From: Zerene cesonia
Lineage: Eukaryota; Arthropoda; Insecta; Lepidoptera; Pieridae
Length of the DNA stretch: 64,000 nt
Direction: 5' to 3'
Assembly: GCF_012273895.1 (NCBI RefSeq)
Contig: NC_052106.1
Coordinates: 1,178,001-1,242,000 of the forward strand
The first letter of the stretch is position 1. Every line of letters begins with the position of its first letter. Made by a program: the position numbers and the translations under genes. The notes under the pieces were generated by a model. The model was not told the origin of the DNA. It was given only the letters and a program-made list of their open reading frames with translations, and ran no database searches. Shown here piece after piece: positions 46,275-58,300 of the stretch.

Positions 46275-49200
46275 TCAGTGTAGCGTACAGGGCGGCACGT
46301 AGCCCCCGAACATGTCGGCGAGGCGCGCGGCGGCGGCCACGCACAGCGCGTCGCGGCGTGGCGCCGTCGCCACCTGCACGCCCAGCGGCACGCCGTCCGC
46401 GCTCAGACCCAGCGGCACCTGCGCATTTACAATATATATGTATAGACGAACATACACATACACCGATACAAACACTTATTCACACACATAGATGTTTATT
46501 ATAGAATTTGTTGGCACACAGGGGATTTAATAATACATTATTTTATTCTTTATTCTTATACGGGTGCGCTCTTATAACGTCAAATGAACGTATTGTTAGT
46601 TATATTTGCTATGGAAAATAAAATTAAACGTCTTTCCTTTTTTTTTTTTGAACTGATAATGAATACTTAATTTAATAAACGAAATTAGTCTGATTTTTTA
46701 TTTTTTTTATTTTAATAAACGTCATTTTAATTTTTAACTAAACTCAACCTTGGGAAATTAATGACGTTTAAAATAAGTGATATATTGGATGAACACTATG
46801 TGATATTGGTAAAGGAGCGACCAGCAGCACTCGATATAATTTGCAGAGGCTATATGCCTGTGCAATGTGGCTTATATCTCCAAATAATATTTTCTTTATA
46901 AAAAATTAAGATCATTCAATTCGAAATGGTTCTTACCTGAATCGAGGGCATGTGCAGAACATTGAAAATGCCCCAATAGGCAAAGTTAAACGGCCGCAAG
47001 TACAGGCTGTAGTGGTAGGGCGCGGGGCTAGGGGCAGACGGGAACAGTAATACCCCATCCGTGCCCAGAGTATTCTGAAACATAAGATGCAAGTCATTTT
47101 ACTTTATTTTTCTTATACCATAAGCGGGCAACTGAGCTGGTGTCCGTTCGTCCGAAGGTAAGCGATCACCAGCGCCCATGGACATTCGTAGAGGTAGTGC
47201 CTCTGCGAATGCTCTCACTTTTAAGGGGTAAAGGAAAGAGAATGGATTGACAATTGAAATCACAAAGCGGGATTAGAAGCCGCGTCATTCGCCGAACCGT
47301 GGCAACGCCTGAGTGAGTGAGTGATCGAATCTTTTTTCTAGTCCTTCAAAAAATCATAATAGATTAAGAAAGCTTTAATACTAAAAATTAAAGGGAACAT
47401 ATTTAGACTATCTGTGTCACTCATCGCTCACTATCAAGATTATGTGATAAAAAAACTTAGGATACTTTTATTCCACTCGTTTAAGCGGGTTATAAATATA
47501 TTTTTAAATATATTTAAATCACTTAAAAAATAATAAATATTATTAAAAAATAAATATTCATAAAAATAACTAGCTGCACGTAGCGCACGTAGTCATTCAT
47601 CGTAATTGAAATAATATAACTATCCTATCTTTTAAGTTTGATCAAATGTACATGGTGTGTAAATTTGATTAAAACCGGTTGAGTAATTTAGCTGTCCATC
47701 GCGGACAAATAAAAATTTAAATTATATATAACTTACCAGTAAATCAGTCTTCAGTTCCTCGGTAAGTTTCTCAGCCCACTCTCTGTCGACGGCCGGCAGC
47801 ACCTGGTCGTCGATTAGCTTCAATATAGCTGCTAGCGTGTAGGGCGATTGCCCGATTAGCTGTAATAATTAATAAATAATAATAAAGCAACGCTTAAGAG
47901 CTTGTCTGTTTGCACGCTTCTATCTCAGTAACTACTAGAGCGGCTTAAAAATTCTTGCAAAAAAAGGATGTTTTTTCATCACTCGCTAACACAACGCGAA
48001 CAGATAACTAAACCGCGAGCTTGCATAGATTTTTTGAAAAAAAAAAAAAAAATTTTTTTTGTTAGCATACCTTCTTCCCCAGCTCACAGATGCCGTTCAC
48101 CTCGCCCGTGTTGTTGGTCAGCATTCTCGAAAACGACTCCGTCTCTTTGGTCATCGCGTGCTTCCACAGCGCGAACATATAGTTGAAGCCGGCGTGGTAG
48201 TAGCGGCGGGGAGACGAGTCGCCGGTCGTTTCGTCCGATAGCCGGGAAACTACCCTGGAGGCGATGGGAAAACGGTGAAAAATATGCAATATTAGAGGAT
48301 CAAATTAAAAAAAATTAGGAAAATTGCAAAAAAACATCACGAAAAATCCAGTGAAACGTAAGCACTTTACTGTGGGAGTCGAGCACGCTTCAGCACGAAT
48401 TGGGCCAGCTCGCAACGGCGGTACCGGCGTGAAACAGTAGCATGCTACTGTGCTTCATTCGGTGAGTATTCCTTACCCTTTCCAGAACATTTCTTCTTTC
48501 CAGTCATCAATCCTTCCCTTATCCTTGATCGCTTACCATCAGGCGAACCACCAGCTCAGTTGCCCGCTATGACATTAAAAAAAAAAATGTCTCTCAGGTC
48601 TCACCTTTTCATCGCCTTCCTTAGGTCGGAGCAGATGGGACTAATGCGTATGTCCTTCGAACTCTCAACGTAGTAGTATTTAATTTTCTGAAAACAAATA
48701 ATAAATTAAGTAAATTGCAACACTTAAATAACGTATTATTATCTTTAATTAATCATATATTACAGAAAAATAATCAAAATCCTACTAATCCTACTCCTAC
48801 TAATATTATAAATGCGAAAGTTTGTAAGGATGTGTGTATGTTTGTTGCTCTTTCACGCAAAAACTACTGATCCGATTGCAATGAAATTTGGTACGTAGAC
48901 AGCTCGACAACTTGAATAAGACAGAGGCAACTTTTTATCCCGATATTCCTACGGAATACAGACTTAGGCGGGTGAAACCGCGGGGCGCAGCTAGTAATTT
49001 GATATTCTACAAAGAGCAATTAAATTGCTATTACATAGACAATAATAGCATTAGAATATTTTACAAAGTTTTTCCTCCTCCTCCGAATGTATTGTATATA
49101 TAATAGAATCTATTAAACTACTCCAAATAAAAAAGGGAAGTATTTATTTTCTTTTAAGATTAACAAATAAATATTTTTAGTTGACAACGGATTTATAGTT

Positions 49201-52200
49201 TTTTTTTAACCAGTGACAAAAAAGGTGAACAATGTCTCAACAAATTTGAAACAGCATATTCTCTAGCTATATATTCGTGGCTGCCGTCTCTCTCTCTCAC
49301 CTTCACATCCACTGGCCTGTCCAGCTCCAGCAGGTGCGCCTTGTCACCAGCCACGATCTTGGTGAGCGGCACCAGGTCCTGCAGGTGCTTGCTCGCGAAC
49401 CCGATGGAGGCCATCGTTGGATCCGTTCCGTTGCGTAGAACCGATCCTGTGACATAAATTATGAAATTTGTTAAAATTGATGAATTTCACTGAAGCAATA
49501 ATAACCAAAGAAGAAAAATCATTAAAATTTACACCAACATAATAAACAATGTATTTATCTATGTCAATAAATTAACCATCTATACTAGTAGTTGCATAAT
49601 TCTGAAGATTTGTTTGAACGCGCTAATCTCAGGAACGATTTTAAACATTTTTCACCGTTGGATATGTAGGGTACATATGTTTGAAAATTTTTTGATATGG
49701 GCCTGTTGTACAGTGTTGTAAGGTACTGTTTTTGTTCTAGCAAAGTTCAAGACATTCAAAGAGAATTTTGATATTCTAAGGTACTATTATTATTCTATTA
49801 TATACTTTATATATGATATTCACTCCCAGTCCAAAGTTAATAACTTCAAATCGTTCAGAACACCATGATAAATGAAATCTAATAAACCTTAATTAACACA
49901 ATTTATTAAAAAATATCTATCTATCTAACAACTACCGTTTCATATAAATACTAGAAGATTAGACCATCAACAATACATAATCATATTTTAAAATTATATC
50001 AATTATAATTTAAATCTAATATATAAAATTCTCGTGTCACAGTTTTCGTTGCCAAACTCCTCCGAAACGGCTGGACCGATTCTTATGAAATTTTGTGTGC
50101 ATATTGGGTATGTGTGAGAATCGGTCAATATCTATTTTTCATACCCCTAAAGGATAAGAGTAAGGCAGAACAGCGTTTGCCGGGTCAGCTAGTTTTAATA
50201 TAAAAGTCTTAAAAAATTAATGATACACACAAACGATGTATTTAGAACAAATCATAACCTTTGAGGCTTGTGTGCCCCGCAGTGGGGTTCAGACCGAACA
50301 GGCCGCAGTAGAAGGCCGGCATTCTCGTGGATCCACCGATATCAGAACCTGTTGAGACGTGAAGAAAGTAGATAAATAACTAGATGTATGTGACCACTAC
50401 ATGGTCTGATATTATAGTTTTAATTTTCAACCGACTTCAAGATATCTAGGAGGTTTTCATGATTCTAATTTTATTCGACAGCCGATGCGTCCCGTGTGGT
50501 CATACTAAAATTTAGTTTAGTTCTAAAAAAATATATACAATAAAAAAGGTGTGTGTGCGATTCACACACGATAGAAGTGAAACTTCAGTAAATCGACAAA
50601 AGAATAAATAAAATAGTATGTATATTTCTGTCTCATTCTTTGCTGGCTTCATTCTACACATTTTTGTATATGTGTCTAACTTCAAAAATTTGAATGCTTG
50701 CTGAATATTTCAAAAATTTAAAAAATGATACACACTAAAACCGTAAAGACCCCAGTATTGTACTTCTGAAAACATTTCATAATAGCATCCGCAGCTATAC
50801 GTATACACTGTACACTCTCGCACCTCCGAAGGTGTAAGGCAACGTGCACACTCTCGCGAGCTCAACTCACACAGCGAGATGGGGCTGGCGAGCGCGGCGG
50901 CGAGCGCCGCCTCGCCCCCGCTGGAGCCGCCCACGGTGCGCCCGCAGTGGTACGGGTTGTTCGTCTGCCCGAACACCATGTTGCGCGTCTCCTGCCTGCA
51001 AATGCGTTATTATTATTAGTTATTTACTTAGAATATTTTAATTGTCTGTTTTATAGCATTCCATGACAAAATTTAAACTTAACAACATCTCAGAAGAAAA
51101 CATACTCACCACTTATTAATTTCCGGCACGTTGGTGACGGCGACGGGTATAGCGCCGGCCGCCCGCAGCAGGCGAACGCACTCCGCGTCGTAGTCCACGC
51201 GAACTCCGCGGCGGGCTGCTATGCCGAGAGTATGCAGCATGCCGGATACTGCGTGACTCTCCTTCGCCGTGAATGGTACGCCTTATGAATAATAAATTGC
51301 AAGTAAAAAGCGTATTAGAAAGCAAAAATAATGTTAAATTTAAATAAAACATCGCAAAAAAACTGTTGCAATAAAATATGATTCACTGAGTATACTTTAT
51401 ACACATATGCACATATATACCTTTTTAAAAGCATATTATATCTGTAATAAAAATATTAACATTTTTTTCTATCATAAGGAGATAAATGCATAATAAATTA
51501 TTTTTGAACTTGAATGGGACACTTCACTACATAGTATAAAGCAAAGTCGATTCCCGCGTCTGACCTTAAGCATATATGTATCCTTAGATCTTTAAAACAA
51601 CACAACAGTTTTTTTTAATGGATAGATGATTCAATTGGAAGTTTATATGTTATATATCATCAATTCAACTACTCCGAATTTAACATGTGAGATGCCCCAG
51701 GCAAAAGCTAGATTCCGTTATAATTATTTATTTTGAGTTATCTTTGTAATGTGTACCATCTTCGTATATTTGTCAACAGGTGTGCATATCATCCAGAGGC
51801 CCTTGATTGGATTTCCATGGGCGTTAACAAAAAAATAAAGCCCTAATCTGGCAGGACCTGATTATTAACAACTGGACCATTTTAATGAAATTTTCCAAGT
51901 ATATTTTTGGAAGGGAAATAGGTTGTTAACTATTTTTTAAATTTCTGAGTGATAAGATATCCTCGCACATGGCAGATCATTCTTTGCGGGTCAAGTAATA
52001 ATGAGGATGCTATAAAAGTTAAGTCGTCTCCTTCTTAAATGACAACTGTCGATCCCACTGAGGACAGATTCTGTCACATGTTATACAGATAATCAGGAAA
52101 TTTTATAGTTAAAACTCTGTGCTAAAGGAATAACTGGTGAAAAAAGTTGAGTCAGTTATAATATGTGAATATGAAATGTTATGAAAATGTTTATATAAAT

Positions 52201-53766
52201 TTAATGTTTACCCAAAAACGGTTTCTGTTGAAATTCTTCCTCAGACAAGCCCTTTTCAATCATTTTATCAACTTCCTCTGCATCTTTTAAGGCATCTTCA
52301 AACCTTTCATCTGTTACAGCATTCAAGTATGGATTGACCTGTGAAATAAATACAAAGTGATATTTCATAATGCATGTTTGAGTATTTTCGTAATGGTAAA
52401 TTAATTATTTAGAGAAATTTCACCAAGTCACTGCAATTTTATACAATATTTTCAACCGATAACAAAAAAAGAAAAGAGTTTTAATTTGAGATTTTTTTCT
52501 TATGTTTGTTACTTCAGGACTTTCAACTGAGTGAATTGATTTTTATAATTATTTGTCTATTATTTGTAAGGTGGTGCATTCCATGCAGTTCCATTTAAGC
52601 TGACATTTTTTTCTTCATAGAAATATATTTTAAATGTGTTTTATCATCAACATTTATAAGGTAAGATTTATAATATTAGGTAAGTTACATCACCTGCATA
52701 AAGATTACTGTCAAGATAAACATTTTAATATTTAAACTATGCAATCCTCCCACTGATAATGCACCAATCTACTAAGGTATAAAATTGAATAATATTTGAA
52801 TCATAAATTTTATGGAAGAGGACAAAGAGAAAAGAACTAAATTTAATGTTAAATTATGAGTTTAAAAACACTAAAAAATGCATTAATGATAGAATCAACT
52901 TAAATGTCTCATTTGCTCTTATACAGAGTCAATGTATGTAATTCTGTCTATCATTATCAGGATAAAAGGATGAACTAATAAAATTATTGTATTGTCACCA
53001 ATCCTTGTTAAGTGTACATAGTTTGAATTAAATCTGTCTGTTTGAAGTAGATCAAAATCTAGTCTAAAGGAGTTGGTGACATACAAACATATGAATTAAA
53101 CTGATAAAAGCATGTTAAAATGGACTCACCAATTTGATTCTTTCTATGCATACTGCAACCAGATCTTTAGACTTCAATTCCTTGTTCCTGATTTTAGCGG
53201 CTAAAGTCACAGCACTCTCTTTGAGTAAAGAATGTTTCTTATCCAATGGTGGAATGCTCCTCCGATGTCCATCCCAGTATAGGGAGAATAGGAAGTCAAT
53301 GAACATCTCCAGATAATATCGGAACAAGAAAAACATTTGTTTCAACATGTTTAAGGCTATTCCCTTGAATATTTTACTAGCTTTGTTCTTGCAACGCTGA
53401 AACAGTTCAAATAATTAGTAGGATATTCAAATGATACATATACAAATTGAATGTCATGCTACTATTATTTTGCTATAAGTTTTAGACTCATTAGCAATTT
53501 AACACCTCAAATTGAGAAGGCCAAGGTTAAATCGAAATCTAATATTGAATGAATTTATTACACTGCATACACAATTTCTCAACACATAATTAATAATACA
53601 ATGGAAATTAGGTCATGAGATCTCACAAATTAATGTATGTATAAATAAAAAATATATAAATTTATGTTTTATTTACACGTAACACGGTTTAATGATACAC
53701 CAACAGAGTTGACTGAACTACCTCAGTGCCGGGCTTATTTCTGTTTATCGTTTTATCCGTCGCCAT
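46275..53766 (-). CDS. FAAH2-type amidase, tandem copy 1 (12 exons, 547 aa)
   Basis: Exons on the minus strand: 53766-53722, 53396-53130, 52338-52212, 51281-51110, 50995-50871, 50348-50259, 49446-49301, 48687-48605, 48254-48071, 47859-47737, 47074-46937, 46418-46275. They join in frame to 547 codons plus stop; human FAAH2 has 532. A hydrophobic N-terminal anchor lies at about residues 28-56, as in FAAH2. The amidase-signature triad is visible: Lys153 in GVPFTAKES, Ser228 in GRTVGGSSGGE and nucleophile Ser252 in SDIGGSTRMP, with spacings of 75 and 24 residues as in FAAH. The C-terminus has RPFNFAYWG and the VPLGLSADGVPLGVQV motif. Family members hydrolyse fatty-acid amides; insect relatives may have other substrates, including juvenoid-like or defensive amides, so the substrate is unknown. 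Cys246 precedes SDIGGS where human has Gly; copy 2 shares this. Start choice: the 15-codon first exon is supported by phase and donor, but Met32 in exon 2 is an alternative. Several exons are GC-rich. Confidence 0.93.
47115..47245 (+). mobile_element. SINE-like family A copy (amidase 1 intron 10)
   Basis: It contains gcgggcaactgagctggtgt, gtaagcgatcaccagcgccc and tagtgcctctgcgaatgct. It is interrupted or truncated by the tRNA-like repeat that follows. Confidence 0.75.
47258..47327 (-). repeat. tRNA-like repeat, copy 3 (degraded)
   Basis: Minus strand; keeps the anticodon arm TTGCC, ACGGTTC, GGCGA and part of the T arm and acceptor. The D arm is replaced by a CACT/GAGT short tandem repeat. 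It sits at the broken end of a family A copy. Confidence 0.55.
48362..48582 (-). mobile_element. SINE-like family A copy with poly(A) end (amidase 1 intron 8)
   Basis: Reverse orientation: gtgggagtcgagcacgc, cacgaattgggccagctcgc, tactgtgcttcattcgg, gcttaccatcaggcgaacc, then caccagctcagttgcccg and a run of A. It shows that the A-run end is the retroposon 3' end. Confidence 0.8.
48794..48994 (+). mobile_element. Helitron-like family B copy, complete
   Basis: It starts after several tccta repeats with ctaatattataaatgcgaaa and ends gcgggtgaaaccgcgg, cgcagCTAG, then T. It lies in amidase gene 1 intron 7. Confidence 0.85.
49580..49690 (+). mobile_element. Family C fragment (amidase 1 intron 6)
   Basis: It starts tctatactagtagttgcata, then gatttgtttgaacgcgctaa and tctcaggaacg with a ttcaccgttggatatgt end. 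It is truncated. Confidence 0.55.
50015..50192 (+). mobile_element. Helitron-like family D copy, complete
   Basis: It starts TCTAATATATAAAATTCTCG, has the ctccgaaacggctggaccga core and ends gcgtttgccgggtcagCTAG before T. It lies in amidase gene 1 intron 6. Confidence 0.8.
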
Positions 53767-55301
53767 TGTTTAAAGATAATAAGTTGTAAATTAAATTGAA
53801 TATATACTTCAACAGTATGCAGTAGCTATGAATACGCAAACCACGTAAACAAAAAGTTCAACACTGTCATACGCACATATTTATTCTATAATTTAAAATT
53901 ATCGCTTTGGACGAGTTGTACACTGGAATTAAACTGAAACTAACTTATTTCCATGAACGTTCGATATAAACTTCGATGCAAGTTGTTTAAAATATTCAAT
54001 TTCAACTTTAAAGATAATTAATGACGATCTTAACTTTTGAAGTACCTAAACATAAATAATACCACAAATCAGTGTTGACACCTTCTTTTTCTACAAAAGG
54101 GCAAATCGACACTGAATAAACAAGGCAAGAAAGACCTAAAAATTAATAAAAGCGTGTAATCACGAAAAATGTAGTGAATACACCCAGAACTCAAAAAAGT
54201 GCGAGCTTTTCTGGTTCGGTTTGCATTTTGTCTGGATGATTAAAAGTTCAGTGGCCAATGAGAACGCAAAATTTTGCTAAATCGTCTCTATAGATAAATC
54301 CGAAATAGGATTAGATTGCCCTTTTGTGATAGAGTTTAAAAGCGGGTTTGTAGAGGGGTTTTTAGAGTTTTCATAACTAGAAAAGGTTAAAGGGATGATT
54401 TTGCCCGAAATGGGTTAAGATGGTAACACTGCCACAGATTAGTATTAGATACTCCGATGGATAAATAGACACTATCTACGAGTTATTACCATAAGCAGAC
54501 CACTGAAGGAATTGGTTTAACCATGGATATTTGTATTGCTCGTCTTCTTTTCTCATTCGTAAGTGAATATACGATATACAGGGTGGAATTTTGTAATACC
54601 GGAGAAAGAACATGCCTGAAGGGAAAGTACTCTACACACTGTAAATTGAAAATTTTACTCAAAGAATCATTTCATAATTTTTTAAAAGAAAACTGCATGC
54701 AATTATAGAATTAAAAATATGAAGGAAATGTTTTTACACGCTTTTTATTAGCTTCACCTGTATGTTTGTTTGTTTGTATGTTTGTTTGTTTGTATGTTTG
54801 TTTGTTTGTAACTGACTTCTTTGGGCGCGATTTTGACCCACTTTAAACGGCCAGATTTCGTTCAAACTTTGTAGATTTATTGAGGACCGATGACAATACA
54901 CTAATTTGATAAAATTATTCCAGTTTTCAATTTGCAAAATATGATTTTTGTTAAAGCGTGTTTTATAGTTTTTTTAAACTATTATATTTTATTAATATTA
55001 TAATATCAAATATTTTCTACTTGTTTCACAACTCACTTGTCCAGCCCTACACAAAAAACCAATTATGTAGTTCTCGCGCTTTTCTATCTTCGACGCTATA
55101 CTTGAACAAGCAATCCTAAAATCTAGTCTAATATGAACTATTAAATTAAGCCTAAAGAAATCATCATCTAGGTTATAGAATCTAGGTGATATTTTTTTTT
55201 GGGCTTAATCGATTAGTATAAATATTAGTACATTTTGTGAAATTTAATCATTTAAAAACTTATGGTATAAAATTAAACAAACATTATGTTTTATCATTGT
55301 T
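53767..55301. other. Spacer between the two amidase genes
   Basis: It contains the presumed promoter and 5' untranslated region of amidase gene 1 (just above 53766), AT-rich sequence without exons, and a 16-base tandem repeat near 54760-54812 followed by a retroelement-like fragment to about 54945. Confidence 0.6.
54760..54812. repeat. 16-bp tandem repeat, TATGTTTGTTTGTTTG unit
   Basis: Three near-perfect units. The following sequence (actgacttctttgggcgcga, gacccactttaaacggcc) looks like a retroelement fragment. Confidence 0.8.
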
Positions 55302-55307
55302 TTTATT
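55302..55307 (-). terminator. Candidate polyadenylation signal of amidase gene 2
   Basis: TTTATT on the plus strand (AATAAA on the minus strand), 72 bases after the stop codon. Confidence 0.5.
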
Positions 55308-55378
55308 TTAACTTGTTTTTATAAAAAATAACATTAAATGGGGTAAAAAAATATCAACAAACTTTACACATCTTTACA

Positions 55379-58300
55379 CTATTTACAATTACAAGCCATA
55401 ACAGCACCACCGAACTCTTTCTCTAAATATTGAGCAACAGCAAGACAGAGGGCGTCGTTGTACCGCGTGGAAAGGACTTGAAGTCCAATTGGAAGACCAC
55501 CGCTGTTTGTGCCCAACGGTACCTGAGGTATTAAAAAAAGAGTAATAAATATGTATGAACATATTAGTGTTCTTCGATTTATTGAGAGAGATGACATATG
55601 ACAATAAATATTTTTCAACAAAAAAACTTAACCGCCTAAAAATTTACAGAACTAGACTAAAATGAATTGGGATCACACGGAAGGATTTCAAATAAATAAT
55701 AATCATCAAAATCGGTTGAAAACTTTTAAGGTAATAAAAAAAAATAAGTCGGTCGAAAAGTTTCCATGCAAATGTTTATAAATCACAATGAAATTATGCA
55801 TCTAGTGTAAAATGAGAGTTCAAGATCACGGGACGGTGCAAACAAGGCCAGTCATGAACATTTATTTGCATAAATGATGATAAATTGTCATATTCATAAG
55901 ATAAGATTAATATAATTATATAAAAACATAAGTTTACTGTTTGGTATATAAGATTGAAGGCCTGGTGTGATAACAATTGCACAAAAAGTTTTACGTACAT
56001 ACATGTTATTTAGATTTAAATTATTTACTATGACTTCATTGTTTAAGTTTTTTTAATAAAGGGGGCGTCCATAAATTACGTGAGACATTTTCCAGGATTT
56101 TTTGACCCCCCCGCCCTCTCTGCTGAGATTTCGTGAGATTTTCCTTAACCCCTTCCCCCCTCCCCAAATCTCACGTGAGATTTTTTGAAATATATTTTGA
56201 CTAAGAACCCATTGGATTTAAGAAAGAAAAAGAAAAAATATCCGTCTGCGGGATTTAAATGGATTAATGACGAATACCAATATATCAAGTTTTGTTTATT
56301 CTAGATTTTTTTTTATTTCAACTACATAATATTTATTAAAACCCCCCCTCTCCCCCAAGTGAGATTAGGAAAGATTTTACTTGATTTTACTTATGGCCTG
56401 AATAGGAGTCCTGTGTCCCAGCAGTGGGAACGTGAATGGGCTGTAATGTATATTATTTACCTGAGTTGCAGGACACTTGAGTGCGTTAACAATACCAAAG
56501 TAGCCGAAGTTGAATGGTCTTAAGAAACACGAGTAGTGGTAGGGAGTAGCTTGCGGCGAACTTGGTAACAGAAGTACTCCATTGTCTCCCAATTTTTGCT
56601 TGAAATAAAAAATGCATTAAAATTGTGTTATAAACTGTGCTAAAGATACATATAATTATTAGTAGAATCTTAGGTCCGGTTAGTGGCTAAGATATATTTA
56701 TTTCTGTCTGTATTAAAGACATTAAAGACATAGAATCGAACAAACAAATTATCTAATACGGTCAACGCAAAATTCGATTATATATGAATGATCTCATGAA
56801 AGATGTTTGTCTACACTAATATTATGAAGTAAAGTTGAATTTGTCAGTTTGTGACGTAGAGGAAGAGATTTTTAAAGTTATTTTACCAATAAAAATCCAT
56901 GTTATCGTGAATGTTATTGACAGTATGTTATATTGTTTTTATTCCGGGTCAACTCAGGCGGATCCAAAACGAGTGGCTAGTATAGCATACATTCATAAAA
57001 TAAAATAAATACATCACATTAAACATTATACTTACAGCTAAGTCGTCTTTCAAGCTTTTCGTAATCTCTTCCGCCCATTTGCTATTCGGCAACGGTAAGT
57101 ACCTTAATTCTATGAAACGAATTATTAAAAATAGGCAGTATTTACTCATTCCGATCATCTAAAAAGGAGAATAATATTACTTACTAGTTACTTATCTAAA
57201 GAAATATAAATTAATCAGCGAAATTTTTGTAGAATCATAAGTGCCAAATGACTGCACCAAATGGATAAATGAAAAAAGAAAAGGACTAAAAATGAATGAA
57301 TTTACAAAAATATAAATTCGCGTTTATTGAATTTTAATTCGATCGTTTTCAACTTTTGAATCATTTCACGGAAAAGAAAAAAAAGTATATATTTTTTTAT
57401 CATCAATTAAAGCATGATTTAAACTAAAAAAGACAATAATAAACAATTGCTGTCAAAATTATAACATACAATAAAAATTCATATGAATATTGTTTGCTTT
57501 TCTCATTCAATTCTATGTTAGTTTTTAATTAAATTTCATTACCTTTTTAGCCAGTTCAATAAAACCGTTAGGCTCTTTATCACTATTAGTTGCCAATGTG
57601 AAATAATTTTCTGGTTCTTTGCTCATCCAGTAGCTCCATAATCTATACATGTGGTTGAACCCTTCGTGGCGATATGGGTGTACTTCTACATTCAGTTTAT
57701 CTTTGACATTTTTGATAACCCTGAAAGATATTATGTATTAATGTGCAATACGATTTATTTCAATGGATTGAAAAAAATGATTTTTTTTCGATAAAAATCT
57801 TAATATTTTGAGAAATACTGGCATTATAGATGCAACGACAGTGTTTCTGACCATAGATTGGACTGATTTTTGAATCAAAGGATAATAATTCATATAGGGT
57901 ACTTTAACGCATAATAATTATGATTATAACAAATATCCAAACGAGTTAAAAAATCTTGTTATAAAGTAACAAACACAAAAAAATCCCGCCGAATTGATAA
58001 CTCCTCTTTTTTTCATTTCTAATCTAAATAGATATTTCTAATTCCACAGGTATATAATTTCATATTTTGGGTACTCACCTGTTCATTAAGTCCTTCATTT
58101 CAGGCCTGAGTGGGCTCATAAGGCAATCATTACTAGACTCCAAGTAGTAAAACTTTAATTTCTGAAAAAAAAAAATTGAAACATTCACAACAATTTTTCC
58201 AGTGTAACCAAAACTCTTATTTATTAAATTTATATTACGCCAGCGGTCCGCCCCGGCTTCGCCTGTGGTACATATATAGCCTTGCTCAATATATAGGCTA

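Noticed and set aside
54734..54937. Open frame with repeated Asn/Lys/Gln/Thr
   Set aside because: It is a translation of the 16-base tandem repeat and an adjoining retroelement fragment.
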